A stretch of DNA of 6,944 bases, taken from the NCBI GenBank assembly GCA_035939615.1, contig DASZFP010000148.1:1-6944 (forward strand), written 5' to 3'. Below the pieces are notes generated by a model. It saw only the letters and a list, made by a program, of their open reading frames with translations, was not told the origin of the DNA and ran no database searches. Below, one piece after another: positions 1-6,936 of this stretch; position 1 is the stretch's first letter, and every line of letters begins with the position of its first letter. The stretch comes from VBCK01 sp035939615. GTDB lineage: Bacteria > Pseudomonadota > Gammaproteobacteria > Burkholderiales > Burkholderiaceae_F. The position numbers and the translations under genes are program-made.

Positions 1-2
1 TT

Positions 3-1139
3 CGCGGCTGGCTGTTTCTCTGGGGCGGAATTGGACTGGGGCTGCTGCTGGTGCTCGCCTTGCTGACCCACGGCTTCGGGCTGGCGGGCGCCCAGAGCAA
101 ACCAGCCGCTGAGGCGCCGCTGCTGATCCATCAAGGCGACAGGATCCTCGTTCCCGAGGGATCGGCGCTGCGCGACCGTCTGCTGGTGATGGCAGCGCCG
201 TCGGAGCCGGTCAGTCCGAAACTGGCGTTGCCCGGCGTGGTCGAGGCCGATCCGGCCCGCACGGCGGCCGTGCTTTCGCCGCTGGGCGGGCGGGTGCTGC
301 AGCTGAAAGTCGCGCTGGGCGATCGTGTCAGCCGGGGCCAGGTGCTGGCCGTGATCGAGTCGCCCGACCTCGCCCAGGCCTACGACGATGACGAAAAGGC
401 CGCGGACAACTTCGAGCTGACGCGGAAGAAACTCGAGCGCCAGCAAGGACAGCTCAAGATCGGGGCCGCCTCCGACCAGGACCTGGATCAGGCCCGAAGC
501 GACCACGCGCAGGCGGCCGCCGAGTACGCGAGGACTCAGCAGCGCCTGAAGGTGCTCGGCATGCCGTTGGAGGGCAAGGCCCGGTCGGCACTGCTGACGG
601 TCAGGGCGCCGGTCGGCGGCAGCGTCACCGCGCTTTCGATCGCCCCGGGCAACATGATCAACGACCCCACGCAGCCGATGATGACGATCGCGGATCTGAG
701 CACCGTGTGGGTCACGGCGCTCGCGCCCGAGAAGGATCTGGCGGCCGTCGCCCAGGATCAGGACGCCGAAGTGTCTCTGGCCGCGTATCCGCAGCGGGTG
801 CTGCGAGGCAGGATCGCGTTCATCAGCGATGTGATCGAGCCCGATTCGCGCCGCAACAAGCTGCGCATCGCCTTTTCGAACGCCGATTACGCGTTGAAGC
901 CCAACATGTTCGCGACCGTGACGCTGTCGGGCCCGAGCCAGCCGCGCACGGTGCTGCCGACTTCGGCCTTGCTGATCAACAACGATCGGACCAGCGTTTT
1001 CGTGGCCGTGGCGCCGTGGACCTTCGAGCGCCGCGCCGTCGAGACGCAAATGGAGGAAGGCGCCTCGGTGGCGATACGCTCCGGACTGAAAGCGGGCGAG
1101 CAGGTCGTCGTGAAGGGCGGAATCCTGCTCAATGATTGA
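3..1139 (+). CDS. Efflux RND periplasmic adaptor (membrane fusion protein), 5' partial
   Basis: This is the periplasmic adaptor of a tripartite RND pump. It links the inner-membrane pump encoded next to the outer-membrane channel encoded third. The reading frame is open to the left edge. Codons before the GTG at 51 encode a hydrophobic stretch (WLFLWGGIGLGLLLVLALL) that is clearly the N-terminal membrane anchor or signal, so the true start lies upstream and GTG 51 is only an internal codon. Numbering from that GTG, a first half-lipoyl motif (SPLGGRVLQLKVALGDRVSRG) lies near residues 76-96. A charged alpha-helical hairpin runs about 108-170, the second half-lipoyl motif (VRAPVGGSVTALSIAPGNMI) about 184-203, and beta-barrel and membrane-proximal domains to residue 362. 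This is the usual adaptor order. Only three histidines are visible and there is no His-rich or Met-rich tail, so the sequence gives no direct sign of metal binding. The last 8 bp overlap the pump gene. The family is certain; the substrate is not. Confidence 0.93.
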   Translation, partial: RGWLFLWGGIGLGLLLVLALLTHGFGLAGAQSKPAAEAPLLIHQGDRILVPEGSALRDRLLVMAAPSEPVSPKLALPGVVEADPARTAAVLSPLGGRVLQLKVALGDRVSRGQVLAVIESPDLAQAYDDDEKAADNFELTRKKLERQQGQLKIGAASDQDLDQARSDHAQAAAEYARTQQRLKVLGMPLEGKARSALLTVRAPVGGSVTALSIAPGNMINDPTQPMMTIADLSTVWVTALAPEKDLAAVAQDQDAEVSLAAYPQRVLRGRIAFISDVIEPDSRRNKLRIAFSNADYALKPNMFATVTLSGPSQPRTVLPTSALLINNDRTSVFVAVAPWTFERRAVETQMEEGASVAIRSGLKAGEQVVVKGGILLND

Positions 1140-4100
1140 CCAGTTCGTCGGTATCTGCCTGCACCGGCGGGTCGCGGTGATCCTGTTGACGCTGCTGATC
1201 GGGGCGTTCGGCGTCTATGCCTGGAAGACGCTGTCGGTCGAAGCCTATCCCGACCTGGGCGACGTCGCCGCCCAGGTGACGACGCAGATGCCCGGACTGG
1301 CCGCCGAGGAGGTCGAGCAGCTGATCACGGTGCCGCTGGAGCGCCAGATCAACGGCACCCCCGGCCTGCTGCTGACGCGTTCGACCAGCACGTTCGGCCT
1401 GTCGCTGATCACCGTGCTGTTTCGCGACGGCTACGAAGACTACTGGGCCAGGCAGCGCCTGCTGGAGCGGATCAACCAGGCCGTGTTGCCGGCCGGCGCG
1501 TCCCCTACCCTCGACCCGGTGTCCGGTCCGGCGGGCGAGATTTACCGGTACACGGTGGAATCGGACACCCGCAATCTGCAGGAGTTGTCGGAGATTCAGC
1601 GGTGGACGGTGATTCCGGCCATCCGGTCGGTGCCGGGCGTCGTCGACGTGACCAACTTCGGCGGCTTCACCACCGAGTACCAGCTCGATCTGGATCCGGA
1701 CCGGCTGCAGCAATACGGGCTCGGCATCGCCGACGTGATCAGTGCCATTAACAGCAACAACGCGAACGCCGGCGGCGGACGGCTCGCGCGCGGCGATCAG
1801 AGCTACGTGATCCGGGGCGTCGGCCTGATCCGCAGCCTGGCCGACATCGGCGCAACGGTGGTCAAACAGGTCAACGGCGCGCCGGTGCTGGTGCGCGACC
1901 TGGGCCGTGCGACGCTGAGCCACCAGGAGCGGGAAGGCATTCTGGGTAAGGACAACAATCCGGACACGATCGAAGGCATCGTGCTGATGCTGAAATTTCA
2001 GAACCCTTCGCAGACGCTGCGCGGCGTTCACGCCAAGGTGGCCGAGCTGAACCGGCAGCTCGCCGCCGTCAACGTCAGGATTGCGCCCTACATCGACCGC
2101 GACGACCTGGTCCGCGCCACCATCAACAAGGTCGGCCGCACGATCGCCGAGGGCATCGCGCTCGTTTTCCTGATCCTGATGCTGTTTCTCGGGAGTGCGC
2201 GCAGCGCGCTGGTGGTGGCGGTTGCGATTCCCCTGGCGCTGGTTTCGGTGTTCTCCTTCCTGAATCTGACCAAGGTTTCCGCCAACCTGCTGTCGCTCGG
2301 CGCGATCGATTTCGGCATCCTGGTGGACGGTTCCATCGTCGTGACCGAGTCGGTGCTGCGCCGCCGCGAAGCCACGCCAGAGGAAGAGTTGAGCGAGAGC
2401 GAGATCAGGGCCGCGGTGCTGCAGGTGACCCGGCCGATCTTCTTTGCCAGCCTGATCATCATCACCGCCTATCTGCCGCTGTTCTCGTTCGAGCGTGCGG
2501 AGGCGAAGCTGTTCACGCCGATGGCCTACACGATGGGGTTCGCGCTGTTCGGCGCGCTGTTGACCGCTCTGGCGCTGGTGCCGGGTCTGGCCTACTACGC
2601 CTTCCGCAACCCGCGCGCGGTGTACCACAACCGGTGGCTCGAGCGGCTGACCAGCACATACGACCGGATGCTGGCCGCGTGCCTGGATGAGCCGCGCATC
2701 GTCTACGGCGTGGCCATTTTCGCCCTGCTCGCTGTCATCGGCCTGGGCGCCACCGTCGGCCGGGAGTTCCTGCCGGACCTGGACGAAGGCGCGCTGTGGC
2801 TGCAGGTGCAGCTGCCCACGGGCCTGGCGCTGAACAAGGCGAGCGACATGGCGAGCGATCTGCGGCGCGTGCTGCTGAAGTATCCCGAGATCTCGTACGT
2901 CGTCACTCAGGCCGGCCGCAACGACGACGGCACCGACCCCTGGACGATGTCGCACATCGAGGTGCCGGTCGGCTTGAAGCCCTACGGAGTCTGGCCGGCC
3001 GGCGAATCCAAGAAGGAATTCGTGGACCGGCTGGCGGCGGACCTGGCCCGGCAGCTGCCCGGCTATTCGATCGGCATCAGCCAGCCGATCATCGACGGCG
3101 TCAATGACATGATCGGCGGGGCGCACAGTCCCCTGGTGATCAAGATCTTCGGCGACGACCTGAACGAGCTGCGCCGCATCGGCCAGCAGATCGTCGACGT
3201 GCTGTATGCGATCCCGGGAACGTCGAGCGCCTCGGTCTTCCAGGAGCCGCCCATTCCGCAGGTCGAAATCCGGCTGGATCGCGAAAAGGCGGCGCGCTAC
3301 GGCATCAACATGAGCGACGTGCTCAATCTGATCCAGACCGGCGTCGGCCAGGCGCCGGTTTCGACCGTCTACGTCGGAGAGCGGACCTATCCTCTGACGG
3401 TCCGTTTTGCCGAGAGCGCCCGCAACCGGCCCGACGCCCTGGCCAATCTGCCGATCAACACCGCGTCCGCCGTGCAGGTGCCGCTGTCGCAGATCGCCGA
3501 CGTGCGGCTGCGCCTGGGCGAAAGCGTGGTGACGCGCGAGATGGGTCAGCGCAACCTGACGATCCGCATCGACAACCGGGACCGGGATCTGAGCTCGTAC
3601 CTGGCCGAGGCGCAGTCGAAGATCGGCGAACGGGTCCGCTTCGACCGCAGCAAGCTCCGACTCGAATGGGGCGGTCAGTTCGAGAACCAGCGACGGGCGG
3701 AAGCCCGGCTGCTGTTGATCCTGTCGATGGTGATGGGACTGATGCTGATCTTCCTGACGGTGGGGATCGGATCGTTTCGGCAGGCGGTGCTCATTCTGGG
3801 CATTGTTCCCCTGGCGATGCTGGGTGGCCTGATCTCGCTGCGCCTGACCGGCCAGAACCTGAATGTCGCCAGCGGCGTCGGCTTCATCGCGTTGTTCGGA
3901 GTGGCGGTGCAAAACGGCATCATTATGGTGTCGAATCTGAACCGGATCCGCAAATCCGGCCTGGAACTGCACGAGGCGATCATGAAAGGCGCGACCGAAC
4001 GGCTTCGGCCCGTGCTGATGACGGCCACGGTCGCAACCCTGGGGATGCTGCCGGCGGCGATCCACACGGGCGTCGGCAGCGACGTGCAGCGCGGAATCGC

Positions 4101-4215
4101 GACCGTGGTGGTCGGCGGACTGGCGATCGCCACCGCGCTGACTTTGTTCGTGCTGCCCTCGATGTACCACGTGATCGAGCACGGGGCCGAGCGGCGCGGC
4201 GCGCCTGGACACTAG
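1132..4215 (+). CDS. czcA: CzcA-type heavy-metal-efflux RND permease
   Basis: This is a proton-driven inner-membrane RND pump of 1027 residues, the usual full length. TM1 is about residues 14-31, followed by the first large periplasmic loop. TM2-TM6 fall between about 337 and 490 and TM7 about 524-541, followed by the family motif GREFLPDLDEG at 543-553. After the second periplasmic loop, TM8-TM12 run from about 860 to 1008. TM4 carries DFGILVDG with D393, D399 and E406, matching in spacing the D402/D408/E415 set known from CzcA that marks the heavy-metal (HME) branch and carries protons. The segment QPIIDGVNDMIGG resembles CzcA. Two CusA copper-binding methionines appear replaced (D659 and I725 by my alignment), which argues for divalent ions such as Co, Zn, Cd or Ni rather than Cu or Ag. 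ATG 1132 overlaps the adaptor gene by 8 bp (ATGATTGA), with a weak AAGGGCGG 11 nt upstream, so translational coupling is likely. The symbol is a family-level assignment. Confidence 0.93.
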   Translation: MIDQFVGICLHRRVAVILLTLLIGAFGVYAWKTLSVEAYPDLGDVAAQVTTQMPGLAAEEVEQLITVPLERQINGTPGLLLTRSTSTFGLSLITVLFRDGYEDYWARQRLLERINQAVLPAGASPTLDPVSGPAGEIYRYTVESDTRNLQELSEIQRWTVIPAIRSVPGVVDVTNFGGFTTEYQLDLDPDRLQQYGLGIADVISAINSNNANAGGGRLARGDQSYVIRGVGLIRSLADIGATVVKQVNGAPVLVRDLGRATLSHQEREGILGKDNNPDTIEGIVLMLKFQNPSQTLRGVHAKVAELNRQLAAVNVRIAPYIDRDDLVRATINKVGRTIAEGIALVFLILMLFLGSARSALVVAVAIPLALVSVFSFLNLTKVSANLLSLGAIDFGILVDGSIVVTESVLRRREATPEEELSESEIRAAVLQVTRPIFFASLIIITAYLPLFSFERAEAKLFTPMAYTMGFALFGALLTALALVPGLAYYAFRNPRAVYHNRWLERLTSTYDRMLAACLDEPRIVYGVAIFALLAVIGLGATVGREFLPDLDEGALWLQVQLPTGLALNKASDMASDLRRVLLKYPEISYVVTQAGRNDDGTDPWTMSHIEVPVGLKPYGVWPAGESKKEFVDRLAADLARQLPGYSIGISQPIIDGVNDMIGGAHSPLVIKIFGDDLNELRRIGQQIVDVLYAIPGTSSASVFQEPPIPQVEIRLDREKAARYGINMSDVLNLIQTGVGQAPVSTVYVGERTYPLTVRFAESARNRPDALANLPINTASAVQVPLSQIADVRLRLGESVVTREMGQRNLTIRIDNRDRDLSSYLAEAQSKIGERVRFDRSKLRLEWGGQFENQRRAEARLLLILSMVMGLMLIFLTVGIGSFRQAVLILGIVPLAMLGGLISLRLTGQNLNVASGVGFIALFGVAVQNGIIMVSNLNRIRKSGLELHEAIMKGATERLRPVLMTATVATLGMLPAAIHTGVGSDVQRGIATVVVGGLAIATALTLFVLPSMYHVIEHGAERRGAPGH

Positions 4216-4217
4216 CG

Positions 4218-5723
4218 GTGATCGCACGCACGGCGTCATCCGGTCTGACCTTGGCGGCGCTGCTGGCGGCCCTGGCGGCGTGCGCGGTCGGGCCGGAATT
4301 CAAGCGCCCCGCGGCGCCGTCCGAATCGGGCTACGGCGTTGCGTCCTCGCAGACGCAAACGGCTTCGGTCGAGGGGATGGGCGGCGGCGCGCAGCGTTTC
4401 GTGGTCGGCATGGACATCCCCGGGCAATGGTGGACGCTGTTTCAATCGCCCAAGCTCACGCGTCTGGTCGAGGATGCGTTGAAGGCCAATCCGAACGTCG
4501 CTGCCGCCGAGGCCGCACTGCGGCAGGCGCACGAGCTGTACTCGGCCCAGTGGGGCGGATATTTTCCCACCGTGCAGGCGAGCCTTAGCGCGGAGCGCGC
4601 CAAGAATGCGAGCGCCATAATCGCCCCCCCGACGGTGTCGGCCAGCCCGACCTACAGCCTGTATACGCCGCAATTGACGGTGAGCTACGCCGCCGACGTT
4701 TTCGGCGGCACGCGGCGAGCCGTCGAATCAGCCCGCGCGCAGGCCGAGGTAACCCGGTTCCAGCTGGAGGCGACCTACGTGACTTTGAGCAGCAACGTCG
4801 TCGTCACCGCAGTGCAGGAGGCCTCGCTGCGCGGCCAGATCGCGGCCACCGGTCGCCTCGCGCAGTTGCAGCACGATCTGACAGAAACGATACGGCACCG
4901 GCGCACGCTGGGGACCGCGAGCGAACTGGACCTGCTGACCCAGCAGTCGGCCGAAGCCCAGACTGCCGCGACGCTGCCGCCCTTGCAAAAGCAGCTCGGC
5001 CAGACGCGCGATGCGCTGACGGCCTTGCTGGGGCGGCTTCCGTCCGACGAGCCGCAGGAAACGTTCGACCTGGAGGACTTGACGCTGCCCGCCGAGGTGC
5101 CGGTGAGCCTGCCTTCGAAGGTGGTGGCTCAGCGGCCGGATGTCCGCCAGGCCGAGGAGAATCTGCACGTCGCCTCGGCCCAGGTCGGCGTGGCGCTCGC
5201 CAACATGCTGCCGCAATTCACCATCAGCGCCAGTGCGGGGTCGACGGCCCTCCAGGTGCAGCACCTGTTCAGCCCGTACGCCGAATTCTGGAGCGTGGGC
5301 GCTTCGCTGTCGCAGACGCTGTTCGACGGCGGCGCGCTGTTGCACCGGCGCCGCGCCGCCGATGCCGCCCTGGACGCGGCCGCCGCGCAGTACCGGGCCG
5401 CGGTGATTCTGGCCTGCCAGAACGTGGCCGATACCTTGCGGGCATTGCAGGCGGACGCCGACGCATTGAAGGCGATCTCCGAGGCCGACCGTGCCGCCAA
5501 GGCCACGCTGGATGTGGCGCGGCGTCAGTACGAGCTCGGCACGATCAGCTTGGTGGCCGTGATGAACGCCGAGGAGGCGTACCAGCAGGCCGAGATCGCG
5601 CTGGTCCAGGCTCGCGCCAATCGATACGCCGACACGGCAGGACTCTTCCAGTCGCTGGGCGGTGGGTGGTGGAATCGTCCGGGAGAAGCACTCGATGAAC
5701 AATCTCGTTCTGCGGTCCGATGA
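4218..5723 (+). CDS. Outer-membrane efflux channel lipoprotein, NodT/CusC type
   Basis: This 501-residue TolC-fold protein forms the outer-membrane duct of the pump. The chosen start is GTG 4218, 2 bp after the pump stop. It gives a textbook lipoprotein signal: a hydrophobic stretch (LTLAALLAALAAC) with lipobox LAAC and lipidated C22, then AVGPEFKRP as in NodT-family proteins. No convincing Shine-Dalgarno is visible, so translation probably depends on re-initiation after the pump. Two repeated outer-membrane-efflux domains follow, about residues 75-270 and 295-485. The first has WWTLFQSPKLTRLVEDALKA (71-90) and YAADVFGGTRRAVESA (157-172). The second has LPSKVVAQRPDVRQAEENL (298-316), LFDGG (368-372) and the characteristic ending SLGGGWW (479-485). 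The protein is therefore complete. The tail after GGGWW (486-501) is encoded over the ribosome-binding site and start of the next gene. The frame is open much further upstream, but that part overlaps the pump gene and has no signal. A run of seven C residues at 4624-4630 leaves the frame intact. Confidence 0.93.
   Translation: MIARTASSGLTLAALLAALAACAVGPEFKRPAAPSESGYGVASSQTQTASVEGMGGGAQRFVVGMDIPGQWWTLFQSPKLTRLVEDALKANPNVAAAEAALRQAHELYSAQWGGYFPTVQASLSAERAKNASAIIAPPTVSASPTYSLYTPQLTVSYAADVFGGTRRAVESARAQAEVTRFQLEATYVTLSSNVVVTAVQEASLRGQIAATGRLAQLQHDLTETIRHRRTLGTASELDLLTQQSAEAQTAATLPPLQKQLGQTRDALTALLGRLPSDEPQETFDLEDLTLPAEVPVSLPSKVVAQRPDVRQAEENLHVASAQVGVALANMLPQFTISASAGSTALQVQHLFSPYAEFWSVGASLSQTLFDGGALLHRRRAADAALDAAAAQYRAAVILACQNVADTLRALQADADALKAISEADRAAKATLDVARRQYELGTISLVAVMNAEEAYQQAEIALVQARANRYADTAGLFQSLGGGWWNRPGEALDEQSRSAVR
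5681..5687 (+). promoter_or_regulatory. Ribosome-binding site of the crotonase gene
   Basis: The purine-rich GGGAGAA at 5681-5687 sits 7 nt before ATG 5695 (9 nt counted from GGGAG). It is the best Shine-Dalgarno match at any gene start in the window. It decides the start of the crotonase: an in-frame GTG at 5662 would add eleven residues unlike the family and would place this site inside the gene. The site lies within the last codons of the channel gene. Confidence 0.7.
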
Positions 5724-6453
5724 TCGCGGCGCTGCCACGCTCACGCTGAACCGGGCCGACAAGCTCAACGCGCTCTCGAAGGACGTGTTCGAGGCGCTCG
5801 AAGAGCACGTCGACCGGCTCGCGCGCGAAATCAAGACCGTCGGACTGGTGATCCTGCGCGGCGCCGGAGGCAATTTCTCGGCCGGCTACGACATGGAGGA
5901 AATCCAGCAGTACGTGCGGGCCCGCGCCAAGCCGCATTTCCATTCGGAGGTCATCGAGAAGCTCGCGAGGCTGCCGCAACCGGTGATTTCGGCGGTCCAG
6001 GGCTACTGCTCCACGGGCGCGCTGGAGCTGGCGCTGACGGCCGATTTGATCGTGGCGTCCGAATCGGCCAGGTTTTCCGATGTGTACGCTCGCTGGGGCC
6101 TGACGCCGATCTGGGGCCTGAGCCTGCGGCTGCCGCATCGTGTCGGCACGGCCCGGGCAAGCGAGATGATGCTCACCTGCCGGACCTACTCGGGGATCGA
6201 CGCACAACGGATGCAGCTCGCGAACCTGTGCTTTCCCGACGACCGGTTCGAGGCCGAGCTGGCAGCGCTGAGCGCCGATATCCTGGCCAACTCCTGGTAC
6301 GCAAACCGCGTGAACAAGCAGGCGTTGATCGAGAGCGACAAGTTGACGCTGAGCGACGCCCACGCCCTGGAGCTCTTCAAGAACGAGGGCGTGGCGCCGG
6401 ATGCGCAGCAGCGCATCGCGAAGTTCTTCAACCAGGGCAAGCCGGCGAGCTGA
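5695..6453 (+). CDS. Enoyl-CoA hydratase/isomerase (crotonase) family protein
   Basis: This is a 252-residue cytoplasmic crotonase-fold protein, a family that acts on acyl-CoA thioesters by stabilising an enolate in an oxyanion hole. Both oxyanion-hole motifs are visible: NFSAGYDMEEI at 60-70 (A63, G64, D66) and GYCSTGALELALTADLIVAS at 103-122, where G108 and E111 match G141 and E144 of rat enoyl-CoA hydratase. The second hydratase glutamate (rat E164) aligns without gaps to Y131 in RFSDVYARWGL, and the usual IPGAGG is replaced by TPIWGL. It may therefore not be a classical hydratase. The helical C-terminal domain (about 190-252) is present, so the gene looks complete. Start ATG 5695 is supported by a good ribosome-binding site and the family-typical N-terminus MNNLVLRSDDRGAATLTLNR. 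It overlaps the channel gene by 29 bp and is probably cotranscribed with the pump. The substrate cannot be told from the sequence. Confidence 0.9.
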   Translation: MNNLVLRSDDRGAATLTLNRADKLNALSKDVFEALEEHVDRLAREIKTVGLVILRGAGGNFSAGYDMEEIQQYVRARAKPHFHSEVIEKLARLPQPVISAVQGYCSTGALELALTADLIVASESARFSDVYARWGLTPIWGLSLRLPHRVGTARASEMMLTCRTYSGIDAQRMQLANLCFPDDRFEAELAALSADILANSWYANRVNKQALIESDKLTLSDAHALELFKNEGVAPDAQQRIAKFFNQGKPAS

Positions 6454-6491
6454 CCTGCCCTCACCCCCGCTTTCACATCGGCTGGGGGAGC

Positions 6492-6518
6492 ACGAGGGGG
6501 CCAGCCCAGCCCCCTCGT
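6492..6518 (+). terminator. Candidate terminator hairpin of the efflux-crotonase operon
   Basis: ACGAGGGGGC (6492-6501) and GCCCCCTCGT (6509-6518) are perfect 10 bp arms around a 7 nt loop, 38 bp after the crotonase stop. On the + strand the stem is followed by TCTCTACCTCC, pyrimidine-rich but without a proper T-run, so termination would be imperfect. A competing pairing GGCTGGG (6480-6486) with CCCAGCC (6505-6511) would exclude this stem. Placement fits the end of the operon; the function is inferred. Confidence 0.45.
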
Positions 6519-6532
6519 TCTCTACCTCCATT

Positions 6533-6559
6533 CCTTTTCCGGCCGAAGGCCGGAAAAGG
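6533..6559. terminator. Perfect 12 bp hairpin, possible bidirectional terminator
   Basis: CCTTTTCCGGCC (6533-6544) and GGCCGGAAAAGG (6548-6559) form a perfect 12 bp stem with a GAA loop (TTC on the other strand). It lies 79 bp after the crotonase stop and 14 bp after the VOC stop on the opposite strand, so it is placed to act on both convergent transcripts. Neither side is followed by a T-run, so it is not a canonical intrinsic terminator. It could instead block read-through, protect 3' ends or be part of the repeat element around it. Confidence 0.45.
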
Positions 6560-6573
6560 GGAGGGGGTGAGGG

Positions 6574-6936
6574 TCACGTCAGACACACCGCCTCCACGTT
6601 GTGGCCGTCCGGATCGAGCAGGAAGGCGGCGTAGTAGCGCGGGCTGTAGTCCGACCGCACGCCCGGCGCACCGTTGTCGCGTCCACCCGCGGTCAGACCC
6701 TGAGCGTGGAAGCGATCCACCGCGGCACGGCTGGGCGCCTTGAACGCCACGTGAGTTGCCGTGACCGCGGAGCCTTGATGGGAATACAGCCAAAGCGCCG
6801 GCTGACCCTTCGGGCCGAAGCCGGCATAGCCGTCGCCACTGGAATCGAGCTCGGAGCCCAGCGGAGCCAGCGCGTCGCGATAGAAGCGCACGCTCGCCTC
6901 CAGGTCCCTGACCTTCAGGCCGATGTGGTCGAACAT
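6574..6936 (-). CDS. VOC (glyoxalase/dioxygenase-fold) family protein
   Basis: This 120-residue single-domain protein of the vicinal oxygen chelate superfamily is the usual length for one two-motif unit. The family includes glyoxalase I, extradiol dioxygenases and antibiotic-resistance proteins, generally dimeric and metal-dependent. It starts with the canonical MFDHIGLKVRDLEASVRFYR (1-20), which fixes ATG at 6936-6934, and ends with FLLDPDGHNVEAVCLT (105-120). Likely metal ligands by family alignment are H4, H62 and E115. The position matching E56 of E. coli glyoxalase I appears to be W49, so it is unlikely to be a classical glyoxalase I. Only 8 bp upstream of the start are in the window, with no clear ribosome-binding site, so the promoter lies beyond the right edge. 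It converges on the efflux operon and need not share its function. The substrate is unknown. Confidence 0.88.
   Translation of the reverse strand: MFDHIGLKVRDLEASVRFYRDALAPLGSELDSSGDGYAGFGPKGQPALWLYSHQGSAVTATHVAFKAPSRAAVDRFHAQGLTAGGRDNGAPGVRSDYSPRYYAAFLLDPDGHNVEAVCLT

Larger units (their letters stand above)
6458..6573. repeat. Nested inverted-repeat element between convergent genes
   Basis: The gap between the crotonase stop and the VOC stop is almost filled by one composite palindromic structure. Perfect outer arms CCCTCACCCCC (6458-6468) and GGGGGTGAGGG (6563-6573) enclose two internal perfect hairpins (6492-6518 and 6533-6559). A transcript from either strand could fold into a closing helix with two branches. 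The right outer arm ends one base before the VOC stop codon. The CCCTCACCCC / GGGGTGAGGG edges resemble, from memory, a dispersed intergenic repeat common in GC-rich proteobacteria, so this may be a REP-like element. Within the window it occurs once. A terminator region shared by the two convergent genes is the alternative or additional role. Confidence 0.6.

Noticed and set aside
51..53. GTG at 51 as the start of the adaptor gene
   Set aside because: The frame is open to the window edge, and the preceding codons encode the hydrophobic membrane anchor, so the start is upstream of the window.
3666..4217. N-terminal extension of the channel protein into the pump gene (open frame from 3666)
   Set aside because: The extra 184 residues lie entirely within the pump gene, are R/G/D-rich out-of-frame sequence, and would bury the lipoprotein signal that begins at 4218.
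1129..4239. A 1036-codon open frame on the - strand covering the whole pump gene
   Set aside because: It is in exact triplet register with the pump codons, so its stops would need TTA, CTA or TCA codons, which GC-rich genes avoid. The translation is a low-complexity mix rich in R, H, Q, D and G with no recognisable domain. The + strand product is an unmistakable RND pump.
4624..4630. Run of seven C residues as a phase-variation site
   Set aside because: The channel frame is intact, the tract is short for GC-rich DNA, and there is no sign of a frameshift.
5657..5672. G-run cluster before the crotonase start as a possible G-quadruplex
   Set aside because: It encodes the conserved GGGWW ending of NodT-type channel proteins, which explains the G-richness. 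Only two-tetrad pairing would be possible.
4728..5873. A 381-codon - strand open frame opposite the channel gene
   Set aside because: Same register effect as above; no family resemblance. The + strand carries conserved channel motifs.
5545..6531. A 328-codon - strand open frame opposite the crotonase gene
   Set aside because: In register with the crotonase codons and composed of the same R/H/Q/G-rich shadow sequence, with no recognisable domain.
6473..6793. Other open frames overlapping the intergenic repeat and VOC gene on both strands
   Set aside because: They run through the palindromic repeat, are low-complexity, and conflict with the VOC gene, which has family motifs from its first to last residues.
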